A stretch of DNA of 64,000 bases. Origin: Bradyrhizobium viridifuturi (GTDB lineage Bacteria; Pseudomonadota; Alphaproteobacteria; Rhizobiales; Xanthobacteraceae). Positions 1 to 11,258 of the stretch are shown here, piece after piece. A program made the translations under genes and the position numbers. The first letter of the stretch is position 1; each line of letters opens with the position of its first letter. The notes beneath the pieces were generated by a model. The model searched no databases and was not told the origin of the DNA. It was given only the letters and a program-made list of their open reading frames with translations. The DNA is taken from assembly GCF_001238275.1 (NCBI RefSeq), contig NZ_LGTB01000007.1, positions 124,001 to 188,000 of the forward strand. The letters are read 5' to 3'.

Positions 1-1525
1 GCGCGTCTTGATCTGCGCGGTGCGGGCGCTGGCGGGGCCTTTCGGCCTGTTCCGCGTCCGTGCCGAGACCGCGGCCTATATCGAGATCTGGGCGCGGCGC
101 ATCGTTGCGGTCGGGGTCTCCGGCATCGCTTTCGCCAACGTCGCGCTGCTGCTCGGGCTGCATCGCGCCGGCTATGCCGCGCTGATCCGCCTGGTGATGC
201 TGGTCGTGCATCTGTTCGTCGTCGTCATCATCCTGCAGTGCCGCCGCCAGGTCGCCGATGTCATCCGTGCGCCGGCCGATCGCACCGGGCTTGCGGCGCG
301 GACGCGCAACCGTCTCGCTTCACTCTGGCATGTGCTGGCGATCGCGCTCGACCTCGCGCTGTGGGCGGTGTGGGCGCTCAACATCCGCAACGGCTATTCG
401 CTGCTGCTGCAATATTTTGTCGGCACGGTCGCGGTGCTACTGGTCACCCGGCTCGTCACCATGGTGGTGCTGAGCCTGATCGATCGCGGCTTCCGCATCA
501 GCCCGGACCTGATGCAACGTTTCCCGGGGCTCGAGACGCGCGCCAACCGCTACCTGCCGCTGCTGCGCAAGGTGGTGACAACGGTGATCGCCTTGATCGG
601 CTTCGTCGCGCTGCTCGAGGTCTGGGGCGTCGACGCCATCGTCTGGTTCTACGGCGGCCAGATCGGCTCTCGCCTGATCTCGGCGCTGGTGACGATCGGC
701 ATCGCCGCGCTCGCCGCGGCCGTGATCTGGGAAGTCGCCAATGCGCTGATGGACCGCCAGATCGACACGCTGTCGCGCGAGGGGCATTACGCTCGCGCGG
801 CGCGCTTGCGTACCTTCCAGCCGATGCTGCGCACCGCGCTGTTCTGCATGATCGTTGCGGTGGTCGGGCTCACCGCGCTCAGCGAGATCGGCGTCAATGT
901 CGCGCCGCTGCTCGCCGGCGCCGGCATCGTCGGCATCGCGATCGGTTTCGGTTCGCAGAAGCTGGTGCAGGACCTGATCACCGGGCTGTTCCTCCTGATC
1001 GAGAACACCGTGCAGGTCGGCGACACCGTCACGGTGTCGGGCCTCTCGGGCGTGGTCGAGAACGTCTCGATCCGCACCATGCGGCTGCGCGCCGGCGATG
1101 GCTCGGTGCATGTGGTGCCGTTCAGCGCGGTGACGACGATCACCAATTCCAGCCGCGGCGCGGGCAATGCCGCTGTCAGCGTCAACGTGTCCTACAAGGA
1201 GGACACCGACCGCGCCGGCGAGGTGCTGAAGGATATCGTCGCGCAGATGCGTCAGGAGACGGCGTATCGTGCATTCATCCGCGGTGACCTCGAATTGTGG
1301 GGCGTTGACAAGGTCGACGGCTCCGTGGTGACAATCGTCGGCCAGATCCGCTGCACCGATAGCGGCCGCTGGTCTGTGCAGCGCGAGTTCAACCGCCGCA
1401 TGAAGCGGCGCTTCCAGGAAGAAGGCATCGAGATCGCCTCGATGGGCCAGACCATCCTGATGCAGCTCCCGCCGCCCTCCGAGCCTGATACCAACAACGC
1501 GATGCCGCGCCGCGCGGCGGGCTGA
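1..1525 (+). CDS. MscS-family mechanosensitive channel, 5' end outside window
   Basis: Inner-membrane mechanosensitive channel of the MscS family, which releases solutes when the membrane is stretched by hypo-osmotic shock. The frame is open from the first bases, and the first possible start (TTG at 8) has no ribosome site, so the true start lies left of the window. About 505 residues are visible. Several hydrophobic helices come first, then at about residues 303-318 the Gly/Ala-rich pore helix (GAGIVGIAIGFGSQKL), followed by the beta domain (VGDTVTVSGLSGVVENV) and an alpha/beta C-terminal domain. The number of helices before the pore suggests one of the longer, multi-helix members. A second MscS paralogue lies at 20659-21981. 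The family call is firm; the gating role is inferred from the family. Confidence 0.9.
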   Translation, partial: RVLICAVRALAGPFGLFRVRAETAAYIEIWARRIVAVGVSGIAFANVALLLGLHRAGYAALIRLVMLVVHLFVVVIILQCRRQVADVIRAPADRTGLAARTRNRLASLWHVLAIALDLALWAVWALNIRNGYSLLLQYFVGTVAVLLVTRLVTMVVLSLIDRGFRISPDLMQRFPGLETRANRYLPLLRKVVTTVIALIGFVALLEVWGVDAIVWFYGGQIGSRLISALVTIGIAALAAAVIWEVANALMDRQIDTLSREGHYARAARLRTFQPMLRTALFCMIVAVVGLTALSEIGVNVAPLLAGAGIVGIAIGFGSQKLVQDLITGLFLLIENTVQVGDTVTVSGLSGVVENVSIRTMRLRAGDGSVHVVPFSAVTTITNSSRGAGNAAVSVNVSYKEDTDRAGEVLKDIVAQMRQETAYRAFIRGDLELWGVDKVDGSVVTIVGQIRCTDSGRWSVQREFNRRMKRRFQEEGIEIASMGQTILMQLPPPSEPDTNNAMPRRAAG

Positions 1526-1745
1526 TCGGGCACGCTATCTGCGCGTCTCACGGTTGCGACGCGTCTCGCGACCGTGAGACGATCGCGGCGCTCTTGAACA
1601 CGGCAATCGGCTAGAGCCGGCCGAAAACCGGCTGTTCCCAACGATTCTCTGCGATTTCTCCCGCTGGCACAGCGCTTGCTGATTGTCGCGCAATGCGCGG
1701 CAAGACGCATTGCATGACTGAACCCAACGAAGGAAGGAAACGCAC

Positions 1746-2846
1746 ATGGAGCTTGGCTACTTCACCATGCCCTCGCACCCGCCGGAGTGCGGATTGAAGG
1801 AGGGCCACGACTGGGACCTGCAGACGCTGCGCTGGCTCGACGAGCTCGGCTATCAGGAAGCCTGGATCGGCGAGCATCACACCGCGCCCTGGGAGCCGCA
1901 TCCGTCGCCAGATCTCCTGGTGGCGCAGGCGCTGCTGCAGACCAAGAATCTGCGCATCGGGCCCGGTGGCTTCCTGCTGCCGTACCATCACCCGGCCGAG
2001 CTCGCCAACCGCGTCGCGATGCTCGATCATCTCTCAAACGGCCGCTTGAACTTCGGCGTCGCGGCCTCGGGCCTGCCGAGCGACTGGGCGATGTTCAATG
2101 TCGACGGCATGTCGGGGCAAAACCGCGACATGACCCGTGAGGCACTCGAGATCATCCTGAAGATGTGGTCGGAGCCGGGACCGTGGACCCACAAAGGCAA
2201 GTACTGGACGGTGAGCAAGCCGGACACGATGTTCGACTTCCTTAAACCCCACATCAAGCCGTTGCAGGGCCCGCATCCGCCGATCGGCGTCGCCGGCCTG
2301 TCGAAGAACTCCGACACGCTGAAGCTCGCCGGCGAGCGCGGCTTCATCCCGATGAGCCTCAACCTCAACCCGGCCTATGTCGGCAGCCACTGGGATTCAG
2401 TCGAAGCCGGCGCAGCCAAGACCGGCCGCAAGCCGAGCCGCAAGGATTGGCGGCTGGTGCGCGAGGTGTTCGTGGCGGATACCGACGAGGAGGCGTGGAA
2501 GCTGTCGACCGGCGACATGATGGGCCGGATGATGGGCGAGTATTTCCTGCCGCTGCTCGGCCATTTCGGCTTCAAGGACTATCTGAAACACGCGCCCGAC
2601 GTGCCCGACAGCGACGTCACCGTCGAATATTGCGCACGCCGGAATTGGATCGTCGGCTCGCCCAAGACGGTCACCGAGAAGATCGAGCAGATCTACCGGG
2701 AGGTCGGCGGCTTCGGCGTGCTCTGTGTGTTCGGCTTCGACTACAAGCACAAGCCGGAGGCCTGGCGGCACTCGCTGGACCTGCTCAAGAACGAGGTGAT
2801 GCCGCGGCTCAAGCATCTCGGCGCCGAGTTCGAGAAGGCTGCATGA
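1746..2846 (+). CDS. LLM-class flavin-dependent oxidoreductase
   Basis: Luciferase-like (LLM) flavin-dependent oxidoreductase of 366 residues, a normal length for the family. It should be a cytoplasmic TIM-barrel enzyme that uses reduced flavin and oxygen on an unidentified substrate. The N-terminal half carries the family pattern: WLDELGYQEAWIGEHH near residue 35, then RIGPGGFLLPYHHPAELANR and LDHLSNGRLNFGVA. A purine-rich ribosome site (aaggaaggaaa) lies just before the ATG. A flavin reductase-like gene follows 82 bases downstream on the same strand and could supply reduced flavin, making a two-component monooxygenase. The pairing is inferred from position only, and nothing in the sequence identifies the substrate. 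Confidence 0.88.
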   Translation: MELGYFTMPSHPPECGLKEGHDWDLQTLRWLDELGYQEAWIGEHHTAPWEPHPSPDLLVAQALLQTKNLRIGPGGFLLPYHHPAELANRVAMLDHLSNGRLNFGVAASGLPSDWAMFNVDGMSGQNRDMTREALEIILKMWSEPGPWTHKGKYWTVSKPDTMFDFLKPHIKPLQGPHPPIGVAGLSKNSDTLKLAGERGFIPMSLNLNPAYVGSHWDSVEAGAAKTGRKPSRKDWRLVREVFVADTDEEAWKLSTGDMMGRMMGEYFLPLLGHFGFKDYLKHAPDVPDSDVTVEYCARRNWIVGSPKTVTEKIEQIYREVGGFGVLCVFGFDYKHKPEAWRHSLDLLKNEVMPRLKHLGAEFEKAA

Positions 2847-2928
2847 CAGCTAGGCGGGGTGCGGGGCTTGCCTCGTACCCCGCCTTGCATATCTTGAGGG
2901 AAATATATTTCAGTACCGGGGTTGCGGC

Positions 2929-3483
2929 ATGACGGTCGACGCACAGAGTTTCAAGCAGGCGATGCGCCATTGCGCCGGCGCGGTCGCGCTGGTGACGGTC
3001 GGCTCGGAGACCGGGCAGCGCACCGGCCTGACGGTGACCTCGGCCTGCTCGTTGTCGGACAATCCGCCCTCGGTTCTGGTTTGCGTTAACCGTAATGCCA
3101 GCGCGCACGCCCGCATCCTCGAGGAGCGCCATTTCGTCATCAACTTCCTGAACGAGGACCACGCTCTGCTGGCGCTGACCTTCTCCGGCCAGAAGGGCGT
3201 CAACGGCGACGACCGTTTCGCGTTCGGACGCTGGACCACCGGTGCGACCGGCGCCCCGGTGCTGGAGGATGCCGTCGCGGCGTTCGACTGCGTGCTGGCG
3301 CAGGAGCTCGAGACCAAGACCCATTCGATCTTCATCGGCGAGGTCCAGCATGTCCGCGCCGCGACCACGGTCGATCCGTTGATCTATCTGCGCTCGGGCT
3401 TCCAGAGCGTGCGCAACATCCATGATCCGATCACGCTCGGCGACGTCGATGCGCGCCGCGTCAGCTGGAACGAGTTTTCCTGA
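2929..3483 (+). CDS. Flavin reductase-like protein (HpaC type)
   Basis: Flavin reductase-like domain protein of 184 residues, the full length for the HpaC/NADH:FMN oxidoreductase fold. These enzymes use NAD(P)H to reduce free FMN or FAD for a partner monooxygenase. Visible family features are the N-terminal FKQAMRHCAGAVALVTVG, the flavin-binding segment GLTVTSACSLSDNPPSVLVC at about residues 32-51, and the middle segment HFVINFLNEDH. The C-terminal half reads HSIFIGEVQHVRA, also typical. It lies just downstream of an LLM oxidoreductase and may be co-transcribed with it. Whether the two work together is inference. Confidence 0.87.
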   Translation: MTVDAQSFKQAMRHCAGAVALVTVGSETGQRTGLTVTSACSLSDNPPSVLVCVNRNASAHARILEERHFVINFLNEDHALLALTFSGQKGVNGDDRFAFGRWTTGATGAPVLEDAVAAFDCVLAQELETKTHSIFIGEVQHVRAATTVDPLIYLRSGFQSVRNIHDPITLGDVDARRVSWNEFS

Positions 3484-3663
3484 GCAGCCGGCACGCGGTG
3501 CGCCTCCGATAGTCAATCAGCATCGCTGACCAATCCTGATCAATTTGACGAGCGCGCCATGCGCGCTAGCGGCATGCTATAAGTGCCGCCGCGCTTTCCA
3601 TCGGCGGTTTGAGGCCCCAAGCGCATCTCGAGATCTCCAGTCATCGACAAAGGAGAGCAACTC

Positions 3664-4419
3664 ATGAAGATCGTTGTGATCGGCGGCACCGGACTGATCG
3701 GCTCCAGGACGACAGCCATTCTGCGTCAAGGCGGCCATGACGTCGTCGCCGCTTCGCCCAAGAACGGCGTCAACACCATCACCGGCGAGGGGTTGAAGCA
3801 GGCCCTGGCTGGCGCAGCCGTCGTGATCGACCTCGCCAATTCGCCGTCGTTCGAGAACAAGGCGGTGCTGGAATTCTTCGAGACCTCCGGCCGCAACCTG
3901 CTCGCGGCGGAGAAGCAGGCCGGCGTCAAACACCATGTCGCGCTATCGATCGTCGGCACCGACCGCACGCCGGAGAACGGCTATTTCCGCGCCAAGGTCG
4001 CCCAGGAGAAACTGATCGAGGCGGCCGGCATTCCCTACACCATCATCCGCGCGACCCAGTTCATGGAATTCGTCGGGGCGATCGCCGATGCCGGTGCGGT
4101 TGGAAACACGGTCAGGCTCTCGCCCGGCCTGTTCCAGCCGATCGCGGCGGAGGATGTGTCCGCGTTCGTGGCCAATATCGCGCTCGAGCCGCCGCGCAAC
4201 GGCATCGTCGAGATCGCTGGCCCGGACCGTGCGCCGTTCAACGACATCGTGGCCCGCTACCTGAAGGCAAAGGGCGACCCGCGCGAGGTGGTGCGGGACC
4301 CTGACGCGCTCTACTGGGGCGGCCGGGTCGAGGAATACTCGCTGGTGCCGTTGGGCGAGGCGCGCATCGGCCGCATCGATCTGAACGAGTGGCTGCGCCG
4401 CTCGCGGTCCGCTGCCTGA
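3664..4419 (+). CDS. NAD(P)-binding (NmrA-like) protein
   Basis: Atypical short-chain dehydrogenase / NmrA-like NAD(P)-binding protein of 251 residues. The N-terminus is a clear Rossmann dinucleotide-binding segment (MKIVVIGGTGLIGSRT, the GxxGxxG pattern). The middle part (YFRAKVAQEKLIEAAGIPYTI, about residues 108-128) keeps a lysine where extended SDR proteins have the YxxxK helix but lacks the clear tyrosine, so activity as a reductase is uncertain. A good ribosome site (aaaggagagcaa) precedes the ATG. The gene stands alone, convergent with the minus-strand genes that follow 22 bases later. Relatives are often annotated as NAD-dependent epimerases or sugar-nucleotide epimerases; no substrate can be assigned. 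Confidence 0.8.
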   Translation: MKIVVIGGTGLIGSRTTAILRQGGHDVVAASPKNGVNTITGEGLKQALAGAAVVIDLANSPSFENKAVLEFFETSGRNLLAAEKQAGVKHHVALSIVGTDRTPENGYFRAKVAQEKLIEAAGIPYTIIRATQFMEFVGAIADAGAVGNTVRLSPGLFQPIAAEDVSAFVANIALEPPRNGIVEIAGPDRAPFNDIVARYLKAKGDPREVVRDPDALYWGGRVEEYSLVPLGEARIGRIDLNEWLRRSRSAA

Positions 4420-4441
4420 GTGGAGAGCCTGACGGCGTCAG

Positions 4442-4846
4442 CTATTTGAGCCACACCAGGAGCGGGACGGGCGCGCGGCCCTCGCAGGACAGCGTGCCCT
4501 CGTAATTGTGCGTCTTGCGGGCGCTATAGGTGCAGGGCGCGCCGTCCAGCACCAGTTCGGCCGTGACCTGTGCATCCGAACCGGTGATTTGCAGCTTGAT
4601 CTCGCCGGCGCGTTCCTCCGGCCCATCCTGCGTGCAGATTCCGACGTGCTTCATCTTCAATGGTCCGGAGAATTGCCTCGGCGTGCCCGGCGCGCTTTCG
4701 GTGAGATGCCCGGTCAGCTCCCATTCGCCGAGGACGCCGGCCTGGCCGAGGATCTCCATCGCACCGAGCGGCGGCGCGTGGCTGAGACACAGCGCAACAG
4801 CGCCGAGCAGCGCCGCGCCGCCGTTGCGCCATGTCGTCAGCGGCAT
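4442..4846 (-). CDS. Small secreted hypothetical protein
   Basis: Hypothetical protein of 134 residues with a signal-peptide-like N-terminus (hydrophobic GGAALLGAVALCLSHAP) and no other membrane segment, so it is probably periplasmic. Three cysteines in the mature part could form a disulfide. The start chosen is the ATG at 4846, which overlaps the TGA stop of the upstream TPR gene once that gene's frame is repaired (TGATG). A GTG one codon earlier is possible but less likely. The overlap means the two genes form a coupled unit. I do not recognise a domain; some segments (GEWELTGHL, KHVGICTQDG) resemble a small beta-rich secreted protein. Confidence 0.7.
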   Translation of the reverse strand: MPLTTWRNGGAALLGAVALCLSHAPPLGAMEILGQAGVLGEWELTGHLTESAPGTPRQFSGPLKMKHVGICTQDGPEERAGEIKLQITGSDAQVTAELVLDGAPCTYSARKTHNYEGTLSCEGRAPVPLLVWLK

Positions 4847-6428
4847 CACAGCTTGCTTCCCGTTGTCTGTCGCAATTCCATCAGCTCCGGCCGGGACACG
4901 TCGGAATCCGCGGTGAGCCGGGCGATCTGCGTTGCGCAGTCCTGGGTCTTGGCTTGATCGCCGGATGCTTGGCGCTCTTCATCATCCCCACATAAGCCGC
5001 CAGCCGGTTCGGCTCCTTCTTGAGCACGGCCTCATAGGCGGCAAGCGCGTCGGCGGCCTTGCCGCGATCGAGCAGCATCGCGGCGTAGAGCTCGCGTGCC
5101 GGGGCGAGCGGTCCCGGCGTGACGGGATGCTTCTCGGTCTTGTCTTCCGCTTCCGCCGCGGAATTCATTGCGCTGAGCGCTTCGTCGTACTTGGCTTCGG
5201 CGTACAGCACCCAGGCGCTCGCGATCTGCTGCTGGATGTCGACGATGTTGGACCAGTAGGCGTCCTTGGCGTTCTTGAGCTTGTCGCGTAGCTCGACCAG
5301 CTTGGCGATATCGGGCTTGGCGGCCGCCGGATCACCGGAGCGCGCGGCGCCGACGGCGCGGGCGAAGTAGGTGATGGCGTCCGCATAGGCGTATTTGGTC
5401 GGGTGCACTTCGAGCGCGGCGGCGCCCTTCCAGTCGCCGCGTTCGAACACATAGCGAGCCTGGCTTGCCGCGACCGCGAAGGGGCCGGCGAACCGGTCCT
5501 GCTTGAACTGGAGTTGGCCGAGCTCCTCGACCACCGCCCGGGCCTCCTTGTCCTGGCCCAACTGGAGATAGGCATAGACCAGATAGTCCATCGCGTGCGC
5601 CTGATCCTGCTGCTCGCCGTCTTCCTTGGCGATGCGCGCAGATTCCTTGTTCGAGGCGATCGATTCCTTCCAGTAGCCGACGCGCGTGAAGATGTGCGAC
5701 GGCATGTGCTGGGCGTGTGGCGCGCGCTCGGCGATCTTGGCATAGCGCATCGCCGCGGGGAGGCCCTTCTCCGCGAGCGCCGGATAGTCGTAGAGATGGA
5801 TCAGGTAGTGGGCGATGCCGGGGTGCTCGGGCTGGCGCTTGAAGATCGGCTCGAGCAGCGCCGCGCCCTTCAGCTGGTTGGCATAGGTCTTGTCGGACGG
5901 GGACGCCGCGACGTTGAGCGTGATCGCATAGGCGATCTGCGCCTCGTCATCGTCGGCATAGCGTGTCGCGACCTGCTCTTCGGCTGCGAGGAATCTCTGC
6001 ACGCGGGTGCGGTGATCGACCTTGTCGTAATCGACATACATCGCCGCGATCGCATCGACATAGTCGCGCTCGCGCTGTGTCTGCGCGCCCAGCGCCTGAC
6101 CCTTCTTCACGGCTTCGAGGCCGAGCGGAAGGTTCTCCGGCGGTGGCGGCCCATGCGGATTGTAGAGATAGCTGAGCGCGATGCCCCAATAGGCGATGGC
6201 GCATTGCGGATCGGCCTCGAGCACTTCCTCGAAGGTGCGCCGCGATGCGCTGTACCAGAACGAATGCTGATACAGCATGGCGCGATCGAACAGCTCCTGT
6301 GCCTCGGGCTTGCAGGACGTCGCGAAATGAACTTTGCCTAATCGTTGTTCAGTCGAATCCGAGACGGCAGGCTGCGAAATGGTCGCGGCAATCAGGCCAA
6401 CGACCACAGCGAGGGGAAACCGTGTCAT
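4846..6428 (-). pseudogene. Secreted TPR-repeat protein, frameshifted near its C-terminus
   Basis: Tetratricopeptide-repeat protein of unknown function with a signal-peptide-like N-terminus (MTRFPLAVVVGLIAATIS), so probably exported. Helix-turn-helix repeat pairs run through it, for example ELFDRAMLYQHSFWYSASRR near residue 45 and LAAYEAVLKKEPNRLAAYVG near the C-terminus. As written, the frame goes wrong after GMMKSA and ends at 4881 with an arginine/proline-rich tail. Adding one C to the CC run (plus-strand GG at 4971-4972) restores QASGDQAKTQDCATQIARL and so on, ending with a TGA at 4846-4848 that overlaps the next gene's ATG. The break is therefore probably a one-base deletion or a sequencing error. 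Confidence 0.8.
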
Positions 6429-6509
6429 GGGACCCGCTCCGTGGCGTTGAATGAAAGGCGCATGATAGCACCTTTCCCGCGCGGCCGGAACGGCAGGTGC
6501 TGTCCTGGC

Positions 6510-8374
<1,865 letters not shown>

Positions 8375-8483
8375 CCAGTGGTCTCCACCCTGTATTTTGA
8401 GCGAAGTCTGGCAGCCCGATGGCGAATGTCAATTGGCCGACGAGGTCGCGGGGAGGGACCTTTGGGTGGAGGCGGGTGGGCTG

Positions 8484-8565
8484 TGTAGGGCGGATGAGCG
8501 AAGCGTCATCCGCCGTCTTGCGCGTCGATCTGCGGCGGATGACGCCTTCGGCTAATCCACCCTAC
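8484..8565. repeat. Palindromic intergenic repeat
   Basis: Imperfect inverted repeat: the left arm reads gtagggcggatgagcgaagc and the right arm ends gccttcggctaatccaccct, about 30 bases each around a short spacer. Elements with this GTAGGG...ATCCGCC layout are common between genes in Bradyrhizobium-like genomes. It occupies the 364-base gap between the broken activator and the AraC gene; I see no gene in the rest of that gap. Confidence 0.75.
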
Positions 8566-8738
8566 AAGCTCTGACATTTGTAGCTTCCTGATCGATGTTA
8601 AAGATGAATGCCCTCGAACGCTGCTTCTGACCCCCGACCGGACATCCGCGGCGCGGAACAATTAATTTCAATTCTCGTCCGCAAGGCTCCCATGAGCATG
8701 CCGTTGATTGTACGGACGCTTAGTGCCGAGTTCATCGA

Positions 8739-9586
8739 TTAGCGAGATCCATCCCGGAGCGCGTCGAACTCGCGCGGTGGCTGCCCGGTCATCCGACTGA
8801 ACACGCGCGAGAAGGAGGCGGCGCTGTCGTAGCCGACCTGCGCCGCCACACTCTTGACCGGTTTGCCCTTGCCGAGAAGCTGGCGCGCGATCGTCATGCG
8901 CCAGACCGTCAGGTACTCAATGGGCGTCAGGCCGACCAGCGTCCGAAAATGATCGGCGAACCGCGTGCGTGACATGCCCGCAACGTCGGCCAGATCCTCA
9001 AGCTTCCAAGGCTTCTTCGGCGCCTCGTGCATCGCGGTCAGCGCCTTGACCAGGCGTGGGTCGGCGAGCCCGGCGAGCACGCCGGTCGAAATGGCGCCGC
9101 TCTCAACGACGTGGCGCACGATTAGGATCAGGAGATAGTCGAACAGCCGGTCGAGCGCCGCTTGGCGGCCACCACCTTCGGAGAAGCTTCGCCGACCAGC
9201 AGATCACAAACCGGGCCCAGCGCCGGATGAGCAGTGAGCGGCAGGACCACACATTCAGGCAGGCCCTGGCCAATCGGGTTGCCCTCCGCACCCCCGAGTT
9301 CGACGGTCGCGCATACGAGGTCGGCTCCGCGCTCGGGATCGACTGCGAAACTGTGGGTCCGCCCGCGCGGCAAAAACAGCAGGGTCGGCTCAACGAGTTC
9401 GAGGTCAGCTTGTCCGTCCTGGGTGACCGTGAGCGCGCCTGCCTTGAACAGGTGCAGATGGCCCACACCAGTGAACTGCAACGTCTGGCACAGGTTCCCG
9501 GTGAAGAACGTCCGGGCCGTCGGCGTTACGTGGGCGAACAGGGCAGCAAAGGGGTCCATCGGGACGATCTGCAAAGTTATTGGCAC
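8739..9586 (-). pseudogene. AraC-family regulator with cupin-like N-terminus, frameshifted
   Basis: AraC/XylS-family transcription factor, about 282 residues when repaired. The N-terminal half is a cupin-like sensor domain (MDPFAALFAHVTPTARTFF near the start, TLLFLPRGRTHSF in the middle). The C-terminal half holds two helix-turn-helix motifs (KLEDLADVAGMSRTRFADHF and VKSVAAQVGYDSAASFSRVF). As written the frame breaks between the halves at about 9180-9189. Adding one base to a T or C run there restores EGGGRQAALDRLFDYLLIL, the expected linker. The upstream start could be the GTG at 9586 or the ATG at 9559. It is divergent from the membrane-protein gene at 9657, with a shared promoter region of under 100 bases. 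A second member of the same subfamily lies at 10169. Confidence 0.83.
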
Positions 9587-9656
9587 CAGGCGTCACCCAT
9601 AGTCTTCCATATGAGTGGTGTGCAAGTCCCCAGTCCTTGATCAACCGGAGAGTCTC

Positions 9657-10043
9657 ATGAATATTCGCTTCGTCACAAAGACCGTTCACGCCTTCCTCGA
9701 CTACCCCGTCGCGTTGAGCCTGATGGCAACGCCGTTCCTGCTCGGACTTGGCCGTGCCAATCCACTGGCGCTCTGGGTGTCGGTCGCAACCGGCGTCGCC
9801 GCCCTCATTCTGACCCTGTTCACCAATCACAAGACCGGTGTAGTCCGCGTGCTGCCATATGGGTTGCATGTCGCGGTTGACCGCCTCGTCGGCATTACTT
9901 TCGTCGCCGTGCCCTTCGTGCTCGGCCTGCATGGGCTGGACGCCTGGTACTACTGGGCGAACGGTGTTGCTGTTCTCCTCGTCACCTTCGTGCTCAACGC
10001 GCCCGAAAGCGGGGAGCGCGCGCTGAAGTCGGCGAACGCCTAA
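9657..10043 (+). CDS. Small four-helix membrane protein
   Basis: Integral membrane protein of 128 residues with about four hydrophobic helices (PVALSLMATPFLLGLG, LALWVSVATGVAALILTLFT, VGITFVAVPFVLGLHG, YYWANGVAVLLVTFVLNAP). The internal resemblance between the first and second helix pairs suggests a duplicated two-helix unit, as in SPW-repeat-like proteins. The ATG at 9657 is chosen because ggagag precedes it; an upstream GTG at 9615 has no such site. It is divergent from one AraC regulator and 125 bases upstream of another, so it is a plausible target of either. The function is unknown. Confidence 0.72.
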   Translation: MNIRFVTKTVHAFLDYPVALSLMATPFLLGLGRANPLALWVSVATGVAALILTLFTNHKTGVVRVLPYGLHVAVDRLVGITFVAVPFVLGLHGLDAWYYWANGVAVLLVTFVLNAPESGERALKSANA

Positions 10044-10168
10044 GAGCCTTCGCTAACATCATGTGACAGCGGCCGAGTTAACCCTCGGCCGCTGTCGGTG
10101 CTTGAACCACCCCGGTACGGAGCCAGGTTTGGAAGTTGCGATAGGATGTTTCACCGTTTCGAGGTCGT

Positions 10169-11125
10169 ATGTCCCAAGTCGATTGGCTGAGCCAACTCTT
10201 GCAAATCATCACCGTTACCGGCCAGCTCGAGGTCCGCTGCGCCTACGGTGCGCCATGGCGTCTGGCCTGGGGCCCGGCTGCGGCAAACGAAATTCCCTAC
10301 CACGTCATAGTCAAGGGCCGAGCCATTTTCGAGGATCCGGAGACGAGAACAGCGAGGGAGCTGGTGAGCGGAGATATCGTGCTGCTGCCACACGGTGCAG
10401 CGCATGTACTACACGACGGTAGTGGGCAAGCACCAATCCGTACCCAGGAACGCCAGGGGTCTGCTGGATGGATGCTGAGCGAGAACGACGGCGAGGGCGA
10501 GCAACTCGATCTGATGTGCGGGCGCTTCTTCATTGCGCCACCCCATGATCGGCTGATCCGCAACTACATGCCGACAAATCTAGTGGCGCGGGCTATTGAC
10601 GGCCACGGAGAAGAGGGCATCGGGTCCGCGTCCAACCAACTGGCCAGTCTGGTGGGGTTGATGCGAATGGAGTCCGCTGGCGACCGAGCGGGAGGACGCG
10701 CCATGCTCAACGCACTTTCTTCGGCTCTGTTCACACTGGTACTGCGAGCGGCGAGCGAATCCGAGAAAGCCCCTGAAGGCTTGCTGGCCCTGGCCGGCCA
10801 TCCGCGACTGGCTCCGGCCATCGCGGCAATGTTTGCCGATCCAACACGGTCCTGGAAACTGCCTGATCTGGCGGACTTGTGCGGCATGTCACGCGCCACG
10901 TTCATGCGACACTTTCAAGACAGGTTGGGTTGCTCCGCCCTCGACCTGTTGACCGATCTCCGGATGAGCTTGGCCGCCAACGAACTTAAGAAGCAAGCGA
11001 TCAGCACCGAGGCTGTGGCCGAGACGGTTGGGTATCAATCCGTTTCGGCATTCCGGCGTGTGTTTGCCGAGAGGATGGGGATGACGCCGGGGGAATGGCG
11101 CCGACTGGCGCACAAGGGCGAGTAG
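10169..11125 (+). CDS. AraC-family regulator with cupin-like N-terminus
   Basis: AraC/XylS-family transcription factor of 318 residues. The N-terminal domain is cupin-like (SGDIVLLPHGAAHVLHDGSG, about residues 69-88) and presumably binds a small ligand. The C-terminal DNA-binding domain has two helix-turn-helix motifs (KLPDLADLCGMSRATFMRHF and TEAVAETVGYQSVSAFRRVF) and ends in the typical GMTPGEWRR. It is intact, unlike its relative at 8739-9586. It reads toward the nitroreductase gene that starts 133 bases later, so it is the best candidate to control the nitroreductase / AhpD / azoreductase genes. The ligand is unknown. Confidence 0.88.
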   Translation: MSQVDWLSQLLQIITVTGQLEVRCAYGAPWRLAWGPAAANEIPYHVIVKGRAIFEDPETRTARELVSGDIVLLPHGAAHVLHDGSGQAPIRTQERQGSAGWMLSENDGEGEQLDLMCGRFFIAPPHDRLIRNYMPTNLVARAIDGHGEEGIGSASNQLASLVGLMRMESAGDRAGGRAMLNALSSALFTLVLRAASESEKAPEGLLALAGHPRLAPAIAAMFADPTRSWKLPDLADLCGMSRATFMRHFQDRLGCSALDLLTDLRMSLAANELKKQAISTEAVAETVGYQSVSAFRRVFAERMGMTPGEWRRLAHKGE

Positions 11126-11258
11126 ACGCACGCGGCCCGGGAATTCTACGCGTGTCAATTTGATCCTTTCGGGCATTATATTGAGGCAATTAAGTCTCGA
11201 AATTACTATTCCCTGCCGTAGGTTGAGCTCCGCAATCACTTGATGAAGGAGCCACCCA

